Part shown: positions 27,301 to 38,200 of the stretch, piece by piece | How positions within the stretch are numbered: position 1 is the stretch's first letter | How the letters are laid out: each line of letters opens with the position of its first letter | Source of the DNA: Ustulina deusta | Taxonomy: Eukaryota > Ascomycota > Sordariomycetes > Xylariales > Xylariaceae | Length of the DNA: 64,000 bases | NCBI GenBank assembly: GCA_023159155.1 | Contig: JAJNNX010000065.1 | Location: forward strand, 245,595-309,594 | Direction of reading: 5' to 3' | Notes under the pieces: generated by a model | What the model saw: the letters and a program-made list of their open reading frames with translations, nothing else | The model's database searches: none | Told to the model about the DNA's origin: nothing | Translations under genes and position numbers: made by a program

Positions 27301-29894
27301 TATAATAATAGTAAAATTTTAGATTTTTTTTTTAAAAAAAATCCTTTTAGGTATAATAACTAAAAAAATAAAAAGCTTTATATTAACTTTATATATTTAA
27401 AAAAAAAAAAATTTAAAAATAAAATTAGTTTATTATTAAAAGTTTTTTATAATACTATTTAGTTAATTTAAAAAAAAAAATTTTATAAAATATTAATTAT
27501 TTTTAAGTTTTTTTTAAATAATTTAATATAATTATTTTTAGTTATTACAAACTTAATTATAATAAGTTTTTTTAAAGTTTTTTTAGTTAGTTATTTTTAT
27601 TAAAATAAATAAAAATAATTTTAAAAATTTTATATAATTTTTTTAATAATAGCTTAGTTTTTTTTTTTTTTAAAAATTATTATATAAACCTTTTTTATTT
27701 TAAGTTTAAAAATCTTAGGTCTTTTTTGCTTTTTTTTAATTTTAGTTATTTCTAAACTAATTATTTTATTTTTAAAAAGTTGTTTTAATATTTAATAATA
27801 TTTTTTTAATATTTAATTATATTAATTAGTATTTTTTTATATTTTTAAGTTTATATTTTATTATTTATAACTAAAAAGTTTAATTATAATTATTAATAAA
27901 AATTAAACTAATAAAAATAAATTATTTAGTTAAATTAATTATTATTTTTAAGTTTTTATTAAAATATTTTATTTTATTAATTATTTAATATTAATAATAA
28001 TATTATAACTAAAATTAATAACCTAAAATATTTAGTTTTTAAATTATTAATTATTAATTTTTATAATATATATTAAATATTTATAAACTTTATTAATTAT
28101 TTTATTTTAATAGTTATAAAACTTTTAAAGTTTAATTAAACAAATTATTTTTATTTTTAATTATTATTTAATTTATTATATAAATTTATAACTAATTATT
28201 AAAAAAGTATAAGCTTTAATATTATATAAAACTAAAATTTTTATTTTAATATTATTAATTTATAATTAAATAAATATTTTAAAAATAATTAATTTGTTTT
28301 AGTTATATATTTTAGCTAAAATAAATAAAAAAACTAATAAAAAAACTTTTATTAGTTCTATTTATTTTTTAAATTAAATAAATTATTAGAGCTATTTTTA
28401 TTATAGTTTTTTTTTGCTAATTAAATATTTAAAACTTTAAACTTTTAATTAAAACAATTAATTAATATATGTTTTTTTTTATTATAAATAAAATAAGTTT
28501 TATTATTTTAATAAGCTTTTTTTTTTTATAGTTAGTATTTATTTTAGCTGTTTTAAAATAAATATTTTAAAACTTTTAAAGTTAGTTAAAAATTAATAAA
28601 TAAGTTTACTAAAAGTTTAATTATTTAAGTTAGATTTTTGTTTAATTAAGCTAATAAACTTAATTTATTAATAGTTTTTATAAGTTTATTTAGTATTATA
28701 TATTAATTTAATAATTTTATTAATAAATAATTTATAAAAATTTTATTTAGATTTTTTTTAAAATTTATATTAATATAGTTTTATAATTTATATTTTTATT
28801 ATAATTTTAAAAATTAATATTTTTAAACTAAATTATTAAATATAAAAATAAATTTATTAATATTTTTATTAGTTTTATATATATAAATTTAAAATATTTT
28901 ATAAATAATAATTATTTAATTAAAATTATAATAAATTATTAATAAAACTTAAATTATTTTAATAATATTATTAAATAGTTTTTTAATTAAATAAAAATAT
29001 ATTTTTATTAATTTTTTAATATATTTTTTTAATTAGCTTATAATATATTAAAATTAGCTATTTTTAATTTAAAATATAATAATATTTTTATTTAGTTTTT
29101 TTATTAATTTATAAACTTAATTATTAAATAAAGCTTTATTTTTTATAAACTTACTAAAATTAATTTTTTATATTTTAGCTTTTTTAATATAAATAAAGTT
29201 TAAAATATTAAAAAATAAACTAATAAAATAAAAAATAAATAAAACAATAAAACTAAAAAATTTAAAATTAATATTTTTAAATATATTTTTTATTATTAAA
29301 TTATAGTTATTTTTTAAAAATATTAAAATAAATATATTAAAAAATTAATGCTTTATTTTTTTTATTTATTAAAAAAGTTCTATTAAAAGTAATATAAAAT
29401 TATAAGTTTATATAGCTATAATATTTAGTGCTATATTTTTAAATATATTATTTATTTTAAATTATTTTAGTTCTATTTTAAATTTTATTTTTTTAAGTTT
29501 TAATTTTTAATTTTTTTTAAATTTTTTTTTAAGTATTAGTTTACCTAAAACGTTTATAAAAAAATTTAGTACTTAAATTTTTTTTTTTTTATAAAAAATT
29601 TTTTTTTAAAATTATTTAATAATAAAAAACTAGCTATACTTAAAAATTAAAGTTATTTTAATTGTTTAAAAACTAAAAATAAAATAAAAATATTTAAAAT
29701 TAAGTTTTTTATAAATTATTAATTTTTATTAAAATTATATTAAAATTAGATTTATATTATAAAATATATAATTTTTTATATTAAATATATAACTAAAAAA
29801 AAATATATATATTTATATTTTACTAATTATAATAAAATAAAATAAAAATATTTATTAAATATTTATTAATAAATAATTAATAAGCTTAAAGTAG

Positions 29895-30129
29895 TATTAT
29901 AATTAGTTAAGTAAAGCTTTTATAACTAGTTTATTAATATTATAAATAAAAACTCTAAATTAAAAAAAAAAAAAAAAAAAAAAAAGTCAGAGTTTATAAA
30001 ATAGGTAGATATAGACTCTATGTGTATAGCTGCAAAGTTATAGGTTGGTCCGTACATAGACTTTTTATCTTATTACTATATAGGTTTGGAGTCCTTACGG
30101 GTCTTACCAAAACTGTACTGACTGTTATA
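29895..30129 (-). repeat. Element B copy 3, 5' LTR (right side)
   Basis: 235 bp, TATTATAATTAG to CTGTACTGACTGTTATA. Its gene-proximal half is hardly RIP-mutated (GGAGTCCTTACGGGTCTTACC), in contrast with the internal region next to it. Confidence 0.85.
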
Positions 30130-30134
30130 TAGAT

Positions 30135-30394
30135 TAAGTAGTAGCTAGGTGGTAATGTGAGCTATATAGTGGCTAGTGAGAGGTGCCTTTATAGGGGGTA
30201 TACCCTTAGCAAATAGAGCGTTATATGGCTAAATAAGTGGATCCACACCTAACTATATGAGGGATATATATATATGTAGGGTGTAGAATATACCTATACA
30301 GACCTACAACAACAATAATACAATAAACCTTCTGCGGGCAATACGTAGCTACAGGCCAATCTTTTGGCCTTTTGGTGTAGTGCTAAATCTGACA
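30135..30394 (+). repeat. Element A LTR, copy 3, remainder (3' outer LTR)
   Basis: 260 bp which, with the 8 bp at 24059-24066, restores exactly 268 bp. It ends GCTAAATCTGACA and is followed by the target duplication ACATC (30395-30399). It is among the least RIP-mutated repeat sequence in the block; the terminal TCTGACA is intact here and mutated to TCTAACA in the other two copies. Confidence 0.88.
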
Positions 30395-30866
30395 ACATCA
30401 CATCAACTCTATAATAACTCCACAATGACCACACTATACCATTGATATCGATCTGTACCCTGTAAATAGGTGTAAATCGAATAAAATAATAGCGCTTGAT
30501 GCAAATAGCTTACTATATATGAATCAACATAACTTCACAAAAGTAATAGAAAAAATAGAAAAGGCGTTATTGGATGCACAATTAAAAGGGCCATTTATTA
30601 CAATTTATTAGGTTAAAAGATTGAAATCTGATAGTATGGTAAGGTTTTTGACACACCTAGTGCGACCTTGGGCCACCGTAATCGTTGCCTAGAAACTTAT
30701 CGACTAGAGCGGACCCGCCCTGTTCATTACCTAAGTATTTTAATACGATACCGACCTTAACTAAGACTAGTTCCCAGTCGGACCAGAGCTTCAGCAAACT
30801 CCAAAAAAAGAGGCCAACACGGGGCATCGAAGACAAACATCATAAGAATACCAGACCTCATTACAC
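30395..30866. other. Intergenic: boundary between repeat block and gene island
   Basis: Starts with the second copy of the ACATC target duplication. Base composition changes at once to a moderately AT-rich, non-RIP pattern, and CA/TG dinucleotides are common again. It holds the presumed 3' UTR of the acid phosphatase gene. Short open frames here show no support. No RNA gene or further repeat was seen. Confidence 0.6.
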
Positions 30867-32315
30867 TCAGAAGGCTTTGTAAGGAGAATGCGCGTTTCTC
30901 TTCCCTACCAAGGTGCCATTTCCCAAATCCAAGTCGGTGTATATCGAGAGGACGTCGGTGCTGTTGTCGTTGTCGACGCCACACTTCTCGGAGAAGCCGT
31001 GGAACGTATCGACGCGGTCTTGGATATATCGCTCGAAACCGTTCCGCGAGCAGCTCGTGCCCGGCCCGTCGGCGCAGCCTGGCAAAGGCTGCGGTGCGCT
31101 ATTGACTAGCACGCGATAGTATTCTCCATCGTCGTACCCGTAAGTGCCGTTGCAGTTCAATCGCTCCATGGCCAGGTTTCCCAGGAACGGCAGCACGTGG
31201 GAGCTCTTCCACGCACGGCGGTGATTTATTCCATCAAGCGGCATCGTGTCATTGATTGCGGATCCACTGCCCCCGAATGCCGAATTGTTGAACAGTCCCA
31301 TGGCAACAACCACCATGGGAGGCAGCTCTCGGTGCGTGAAACTCACGTATATGTCCTCGCTGCTGTTGTCGCTCAAGAGGAGGCTAGCCGTGGCGTTCAG
31401 CCACGGAAGTCCGACAAAACCGGACACTTGATTTCCATAGCCGACGTTGTAGTGGTACTGGATGTCCGCCGTGTACTCCCACCCCAGCCAGTCGTCGGGC
31501 GAGAAGAGATCGAGGTCGCAAAAGGGCGAGCTTCCTCGGATCACGGACTCGTAACCGCAGAGTTCCATCATGCCATAAACATCCTTCGAAGTAAAGTTGA
31601 ATTCGGGCACCAATGCATTCAGTCTGGCCGTTACTGGCGCCGTGAATTTTGCAAGGTACACAGACGACTGGTCGCTGCCTGCCGAGGACGAATACGCCGG
31701 ACAGCTTTTATACGGCGTCAGACTATTGGCGCCGGCCTTTTTAGATTCATAGATGCTGATGACACGGATCTCGTTGTCGTCCGTCTCTAGCCCTCGCACA
31801 AGCGACTGGGCGGATTTGTACGTGCGCTCAGCAGACGACGTCCAGACATGGGTTGGCAGTTGCAGATTTGGGTACCGGAACGACAGCGTCGCACCGAGCT
31901 GTGCAGCTTCGACTCTACCCACACGTGTCAAGAGTTCTTGCTCGGCTTCTGTGATGGGGGCTGTCCAGCCGGAAAGGAAATTCAACGTCGGGATCTTGGA
32001 CCAGTCAACTCCTCCCGTGTGACTCCCCAATTTAGAGATGAATGGCTCGATGTACTCCTCGTAATCGAAATCATTGACGTAGATTGCTGCATGCCGGTTC
32101 AGATACGCTGCTCGCACTGGTGTACAGCCTTGTGGCGTTAAGGGAGATGCGGGCGGATCTTGTGGTTCAAAGTAGGGCGCAACTCCGCCGAGGTGCTCAA
32201 GAGGGTTGAATCTATAAGTTGAATAGAGTAATGTTGCTGAACAGGTCTGAGCCAAAACAAACAAAAGCACCATCTGCAGCCGCTGGAGCGAGCACTTATA
32301 ACTCGGAGAAGCCAT
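30867..32315 (-). CDS. Secreted histidine acid phosphatase (histidine phosphatase clade 2, phytase-like)
   Basis: An uninterrupted frame of 482 codons, a usual length for fungal histidine acid phosphatases, which hydrolyse phosphomonoesters such as phytate outside the cell. I start at the ATG at 32315 (M-A-S-P-S); the 11 codons upstream begin with GTG. Residues about 13-28 form a hydrophobic signal peptide (M-V-L-L-F-V-L-A). The N-terminal catalytic site reads L-N-R-H-A-A-I-Y instead of R-H-G-x-R-x-P. The next conserved block T-S-S-A-E-R-T-Y-K-S-A is present. The C-terminal H-D motif appears as F-T-H-R-E-L-P-P followed by A-M-G-L-F. The nucleophile His, its neighbouring Arg and the second-site His are thus kept, while the Gly and the Asp proton donor are not. 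Several N-x-S/T sites fit secretion. It is divergent from the pectate lyase gene and lies about 470 bp from the RIP block. The substrate cannot be told. Confidence 0.88.
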   Translation of the reverse strand: MASPSYKCSLQRLQMVLLFVLAQTCSATLLYSTYRFNPLEHLGGVAPYFEPQDPPASPLTPQGCTPVRAAYLNRHAAIYVNDFDYEEYIEPFISKLGSHTGGVDWSKIPTLNFLSGWTAPITEAEQELLTRVGRVEAAQLGATLSFRYPNLQLPTHVWTSSAERTYKSAQSLVRGLETDDNEIRVISIYESKKAGANSLTPYKSCPAYSSSAGSDQSSVYLAKFTAPVTARLNALVPEFNFTSKDVYGMMELCGYESVIRGSSPFCDLDLFSPDDWLGWEYTADIQYHYNVGYGNQVSGFVGLPWLNATASLLLSDNSSEDIYVSFTHRELPPMVVVAMGLFNNSAFGGSGSAINDTMPLDGINHRRAWKSSHVLPFLGNLAMERLNCNGTYGYDDGEYYRVLVNSAPQPLPGCADGPGTSCSRNGFERYIQDRVDTFHGFSEKCGVDNDNSTDVLSIYTDLDLGNGTLVGKRNAHSPYKAF

Positions 32316-33038
32316 CGTGTGTGTGTTTCTATCGTTTGTGCTAACCACGATGGGATGCTTTACGCTGAGCTAGAATGCAGCTCATGTTGTCTTTCACAGC
32401 TCGCGAGCTTGCAGCTGTTTTCACTTAAATATTAGTAACAAAGAACGTAATAACGACCGAAGCACAACAGGTCCAAGCCTGGGATCTTGGCGTCATCACT
32501 TTGCCAAGCAACAAGCTAAACAAGCAAGCACAAGAAGCTTGTTTCCCCATATTTGCCATTGTTCCTGAATGTCTTGCGACATGCGTCACTGGTAACACAG
32601 CTCAGCCCTCGGAAGTAACAAGTCAATACTGCATTGACTGATGTCATTGCAACTCCTGGGGCCTGACGCCGGGAATTACCTAGCTGGCAATGTCTATTTT
32701 CCAGATATCTTGGGAACGAGTAGCCTCGGATGGTGTAGAATTATTCCCAGGCCAGTAAGGCACGGCCCGTGAACTAAACTAAAATATCTGCATCCCATTG
32801 AGATCCTTGTCTTGGCCGTTCTCGGTCCGTTCCTCAACACGGAGAATTACAGCTCCTCCGACATTACAACTTCGCTACCACATGCTCCGTTCACCGAGAC
32901 GAGTTAGCAAAATCCGTAGGAGATATGCCAGATAAATAAATAAATACAGACGAGCGCGCATAGCATGCGGCTCTCAAAAAATGATGGCCGAAATGCTTCC
33001 CAACGTCCGCGTCAGGGCAAAGTAAACAGGCCTCCACG
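32316..33038. promoter_or_regulatory. Divergent promoter region of acid phosphatase and pectate lyase
   Basis: 723 bp between two divergent start codons. An A/T box GATAAATAAATAAATAC at 32931-32947 lies about 90-108 bp before the pectate lyase ATG and is the best TATA-like candidate. CTGGGG at about 32655 fits the consensus of the carbon-catabolite repressor CreA (SYGGRG), but a single match is weak evidence. No gene is seen inside. Confidence 0.45.
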
Positions 33039-34998
33039 ATGAGGCCAGAACATATTTTCCTCCTCACAGCCCTCGGGCACTGGTCTGCCGCGAGCGGATC
33101 TCTTCCTCCCGCCAGGCTCGAAGCTCGAGACAAGCCCGCTCTACCAGACCGGGAGCCCTTCGGCTTCGGCGCCGCAGCGACGGGCGGGGGCGTGGCGCAC
33201 GAAAACAACACGTACCTGGTGAACAACATGATGGATCTGCGAACTGTCCTGAAGATGGACGAGCCACGAACAGTGTACGTGCAGGGCGAGATCCAGGGGA
33301 ACCAGATCAACGAGACTTTCTCGGGGGATTGCCAGTACTACATCGACTCGAGCAGCGTGCCGGGTTTCAACTTCACGCTCTACGTCATGGCGCTCAACGC
33401 CACGTACACGGACGCCGTCAAGGCGGCTGTCGCGGCCAACCAGACGTTCGAGGGCCGGAATGCAACGGAATATTTGCAGTTGCTGAACCATCAAAATGTA
33501 TGCCTTTCTCTCTCTTTCTCTCTCTTTCTCAATCGTGATGGGCGCCGAGATAGCGTGCATTGTATATCTCGACATCGTCGTGAAGCCGTGTTATTAACAT
33601 CTGTGGTGACACCAGGGATGGCGCGGCCCAGCACAAAACGTGCAGAAATCGTGGGAGTCCATCGACGCCCAAGGGAACTTGACTCTGATCGGAATGGACG
33701 TGAGTATCCATATATATATACGTGAATCCTTTTTTTTTTTCTTTTTTTTCCCCCTTCCTCCTGCTAGGTAGAATAAATGTTAGGAACAGGAAACTCCTAA
33801 TTATCTAATACCCCCAACTTTTGATTCGTAGCCCCAGGAAACACGCGCAGATGTCGCGTAGCAAGAGAAAAAAAAAATACAGAGTTAACTCTCTCTCTCT
33901 CTCATCCAGTCTACAGCATATCTCCACGGCGTATCCCTGGTATTCAACAGCCGCAGCAACATAATAATGCGAAATCTCCGCATATCTTCGCCGCGCGACT
34001 GCTTCCCGGCGCCAGAGACCTACCCGTCGAGCTGGAACGCGCGCTACGACGCCGTCTCCTTCGTGACGACGACGACGGCCTGGCTAGACGGCAACGTATT
34101 CTCCGATAGCCCGGCCGGCGCGGTGGCGCCCGACGCGTTCCTCTGGGGGTGGCAGGTGGACCGGTACGACGGGCTCTTCGACGTCGAGGACGGCTCCGAC
34201 GCCGTCACCTTCAGCCACAACGTCGTCGCGAACCACCACAAGAGCCTCCTCTGGGGCGGCGGCGAGAAGGAGGGGCCGCGCGACCTGGGCAAGATGCGCT
34301 TCACCGTCTTCGGGAACCGGTTCGCGAATTCCTCGAGCCGGAACCCGCTCATGCGCTTCGGCACCTTCTACATCGCCAACAACGTCTTCTCCGACTACGC
34401 CAACAAACCCCCCTTGTACTCGTCCTCTGACGGAACTTCTACCTCGTATCCCCCGGAGCGGCGGTCCGAAGGGGATCTGTCTGGGAGTGAAGTCGATGCT
34501 CTCTACCTGCCCGATTTCCAGTATAATCTGGGCATATACAACCTGTAAAGAACCCCCCCCCCCCTCCCGAACGAGGAGGATTATGAAATCCACTAAACCA
34601 AATGTCGCACACATAGGTCATCAGTTCTAGTCTCGGGGAACTACTTCGACCAGACAGGCATCTACCCAGACGATGCCACGCGCATCTTCACGTTCCAGGA
34701 CCTCGCGACGCCGGACCAGCCCGCCAGCTTCTGCTCGCCGCCCGACATGTCGTCCTCAGATGTGGCGCAGCTCGGCTCACTCGCGCAGCCACCAAGCGCT
34801 CTGAACGGGGAGGTGGTCAACCTGACGGCCAACGTGTTCCGGACCTTCACGTACTATCTCGGCGCAAAGACGGACTCTGTGGACGGCGGGCTGGTGGCAG
34901 ATTGCGCCAAGTTTGAGGGGCAGGACATGCCAGTCAGCTTTAACACCGCGGAGGACGTGCTTGCATACGTACTCGAGAATGCAGGACAAGTTGATTGA
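33039..34998 (+). CDS. Secreted pectate lyase, polysaccharide lyase family 1
   Basis: Four exons: 33039-33497, 33616-33699, 33910-34544 and 34617-34998, giving 519 residues. All introns are GT..AG and the joins keep the frame (for example G-M-D then S-T-A-Y-L-H-G-V). PL1 enzymes cleave polygalacturonate by beta-elimination with calcium. Seen: a signal peptide (M-R-P-E-H-I-F-L-L-T-A-L); an F-G-F-G-A-A-A-T-G-G-G start of the mature domain; the core S-N-I-I-M-R-N-L-R-I; Y-D-G-L-F-D-V-E-D-G-S-D-A-V-T with acidic calcium ligands; H-H-K-S-L-L-W-G; and R-N-P-L-M-R-F-G, which holds the catalytic-type Arg pair, then Y-I-A-N-N-V-F. The usual W-I-D-H reads W-L-D-G. Many N-x-S/T sites. Exons are GC-rich; introns 1 and 2 contain CT-rich and T-rich runs. 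The gene is intact although it lies near the repeat block. It is convergent with ELG1, 282 bp away. Confidence 0.9.
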
Positions 34999-35280
34999 AG
35001 CATACTACAGTGTCAAGGAAGCTGCTGCTTGACTATCAGGTCCTTTCTCGTCTTTTGGGATATGCTAGCTTGAGTAGAGGCTAGGAGAAGCTGAATAAGT
35101 CTTGGGAAGCATATCAATTCTCATGTTATAGATAGAAGCTGTAAATGCTAATGCCGATGTCCATTTATTCATGACTGTTATGCGCGCTCTAGTAACGCCA
35201 CGGGTCATCACCTCGTCCAGAGCGGATGGAGGTTCCGTATATCTATACATATACACATTTAATATTATCGCATCACAAAC

Positions 35281-38200
35281 CTAAGATTGATCTGAGGCGG
35301 CGTCCATATCTATTTCAGAATTCTCTCGGGTAACGATGGGAGCATGATCCTGTTGGTCGTCCATCTGACGCACTAATTCCTCCCAGCATTTCCCACCGGT
35401 ACGCATCACAAGGTAGGGATTAAGATCAGCCGCGAAGTACTTCTCACGTCTCGTAGTCGATCTAGAGCTACCCTCGAGAGCCGAAAGTGCAGCTCTTGTC
35501 GTTCGCATGCGCTTTTTCTCAGGTCTTCCGCCTTCACTTAGAAGGTTGCTTCGCGCGCGGCGTTCGTTTTGGAGTCGTTGGTCGTACGACACAATACTGC
35601 GAACGTATGGAGCCACATCTAGACAGAGGAGAGTCATTTCCCTGTCGAATACGGATGGGTCGAGATAGTTATTTGCGACTATCTTTTCAGACGCTGCAAT
35701 GGGATCAAAGGCCGCACTGTAGTCCTTGCGTGTGATTGGACCTTGAGATCGTGAAGACATCTTGAGATGACGCTCGATGCCGTCCGTAATACGTCTCTCA
35801 TCAAAACGACTTATAGGGCTCACATTTTGGGAGGGAGGCAGTTCACCACCAACTAGCTTCGATTGAGCAAGGATTCTTAGTGAAGCAGACAAGTCCTGCG
35901 AGATTGAAGAATAATGACATAGCGGGGTAACTTCTAAAATCTTGTTTCCAACTGTAAAATCATCCAACGTCTTGGCATGGAGGTGTGGTGTCGTTGCATC
36001 CAGACGGATGCGGTTTGAGAGAGGTGGCAAGAAAGGGCTGCACAGATCCGATTCGCTTATGACATCCGCGAATGTCTCGATAGACTGCAAAAGAGCAAGG
36101 CGGGCCGCACGAGAAGAGGCTTGCTCTGTGGCTCTATCGGCCCAAATCGAGCAATCTTCAAACTCGTGGTGATCAGAGACGTCAAGGCCCCAGTGCTCCC
36201 ATGACTCTCGATGCAAGTCTGGGACAATGGAGGGTAGCGATGACTCCGTAGTTGTCAAGTCCCTGTTGAGCCAGCCCATACCGGTATGATATGTGCCTTG
36301 ACTAACAACTCGAATGGTTTGCCCTTCTTCGTCAACATCACTACCTTTTGGCCATCGGGGATAGAACCAGTCAAAGCCACCGCGAAGGTCCCCAACGCCA
36401 ATCTGGCACCAGTAGTTCAGTTCAGTGATCGCTGCGCGGAGGTCATGACCGCGCGACTCATAGAGGGCCTCGATGGCATGTCTTCGAAGAACATGTCCTT
36501 CATTGGCGGCAATCAAAAGAAGCATGTCGCATGCCAAGTTTGCCGGTGGGGAGGAAAGGCGGAAGATTCCATGGAGTTTCAGGCTTTGTACAGGTATCAT
36601 CGACTCGTTGTTACAGGTCATTATGAATGGCCGTTTCGACTGGGCAATCATGGAGATGACAGTAGCCCAAAACTGTTTATCTTCTTCATAGAGAATGTCG
36701 ACTTCTTCTAATAGGATTAGTGATTGCTTTTTATCCTTATTAAGCTTCTTCTCTTGTGATGCAGGCACTGGAGCTTCAGGTGTTTGGTCAGCTTTTTTAG
36801 CCTCTTTTGTCGATTGAGAATGTTTGGGCTTGAAGAAAGATGTCATCATGCCCTGTTTCCCAGACTTCAAGTCCTTAGCGACCTCATCGTCAGTCGTAAC
36901 ATCTCCCCGATGCTCGTCTTTCTGATGGTGAACGAGATGGTTTCGCGTCATATCTCCAACCTTTTCCAATATGTCTTTACCGCTTCTGCGTGCTCCGGCG
37001 TTGATCTCAAAGACTTCAAAATCGAGCTCCTTGGCTATCGCATATACTGTTGCCGTCTTGCCGCATCCATGTGGTCCACTCAATAGTACGGCATTAGCCA
37101 GTCGGCTACTAGGTTTGCCTCCTCGATCGACTACATCACCAGACCGCACCACTGTTCTCTTAGCTCCGTGGATGAGCCATTGCGGCTCGTCATCGGAGAT
37201 TTCGTCCATCTCGCTGGATTCCTCGTCACTGGACACTACAAATCCTTCCAGCTTTTTGTGTTTGCGCTTCTTTTTGAGAGTAGAGCTATTTTTGGGCTTG
37301 GGTACATTGTCCGACGCACCTGTGTCCACCGCCTGGACTTTCAAGCTCTCGAGCCAGTCCCTTAAAAGCTCAGCTTCACGCCCACGCTGAAGCACACACT
37401 GTGCCGACGTGGGTGCGTATTTCTGGGCCCAAGGCACAGACTCGCATGTGGACTTGTCGAACGCCGACAGTGTAGTGGCGATAGACATGTATGCGTGAAT
37501 GATTGCTGGGTGCGTCTTCACCGAGCCGTCGTTGTTGCGCAACGTGCGAAGCTCCTTGAATACCTGTGCTTGTAGTTTCCGACCACTCTCAAAGTGTTTG
37601 ATAGGTACTCGAACTAGCGGTGCTATGGGACGGAAATCTTCATCATTCATCGATTTCAGATCGTCGGCAAGCTGACGAATCCCTAATTTTGAAGCGCTTT
37701 CATACAGGATACTTTCATGCTGGCCGACGTGAATTTCTTGTCCCTTAGCCTTGCGTCCTCTAGAGTGCCTAAGGGTTGGCTCAAGTCCAGTATTATCGAT
37801 GAAATGCGGGGACAGGTTGTCGCGAACGTGAACCATGTCATGCCATGGCCACGCTGGATACTGTGCACCTGGTGTTTTCATACTACCTTTCTTTAAGCCC
37901 AAGGTTGGGAATGACGGGTTTGAAGGCATAGGGAGAGCTTGCCTAGACGAGCAGGGAGTCGACGTGAAGATAACCTGTCGTTTAGCCTTCTCTGCTTTCG
38001 GTGCCTTTTGGCCGTCGCTGTGGGTGGAAGACGTGCCCTTGGTTTTGGCTTGGAAGAACGGATGTGCTGGCTTTTGGGGCAACATGATCGTGCCTTTTCC
38101 CGGAGTTGTTGCTCCTAAGGCCTCGGCATCGGTGTTTCCTTGACCGGAAGGTGGTGTATCAGGGGTTGGATGTGTTAACACGGGGGAAGGAATTCGCGAG

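Larger units (their letters stand above)
24067..30129 (-). mobile_element. Ty3/Gypsy chromovirus B, copy 3 (full length, reverse orientation)
   Basis: 6063 bp, with LTRs at 24067-24302 and 29895-30129. It starts TGTTACGATTAG and ends ACTGACTGTTATA, the reverse complement of the other B copies. It sits inside the third A LTR, splitting it after 8 bp. The target duplication is TGGAT (24062-24066) and its RIP form TAGAT (30130-30134). The complement of the purine tract (CTACTTTTTTTTAAAAC) follows the left LTR, confirming minus orientation. Its internal region is the most AT-rich of the full copies. Confidence 0.9.
4668..30394 (+). mobile_element. Non-autonomous LTR element A: tandem LTR-int-LTR-int-LTR array with three nested insertions
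   Basis: Three 268-bp LTRs (4668-4935, 14323-14590, and one split as 24059-24066 plus 30135-30394) begin TGTCGGA or its RIP form TGTTAGA and end TCTGACA or TCTAACA. The outermost ends are flanked by the same 5 bp, ACATC, at 4663-4667 and 30395-30399. Removing the three B insertions and their duplicated 5-mers leaves 7519 bp: three LTRs plus two internal regions of about 3325 and 3390 bp. A purine-rich CTTAAAGGGG lies just before the second and third LTRs, which sets the plus orientation. The internal regions hold gag-like sequence and tandem repeats. I found no RT or integrase. Confidence 0.85.

Noticed and set aside
31197..31790. 197-codon plus-strand frame
   Set aside because: Antisense to the acid phosphatase coding sequence, no family features; a composition shadow.
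34084..34614. 176-codon minus-strand frame rich in Val, Glu and Arg
   Set aside because: Antisense shadow of GC-rich pectate lyase exon 3 and crosses its intron 3.
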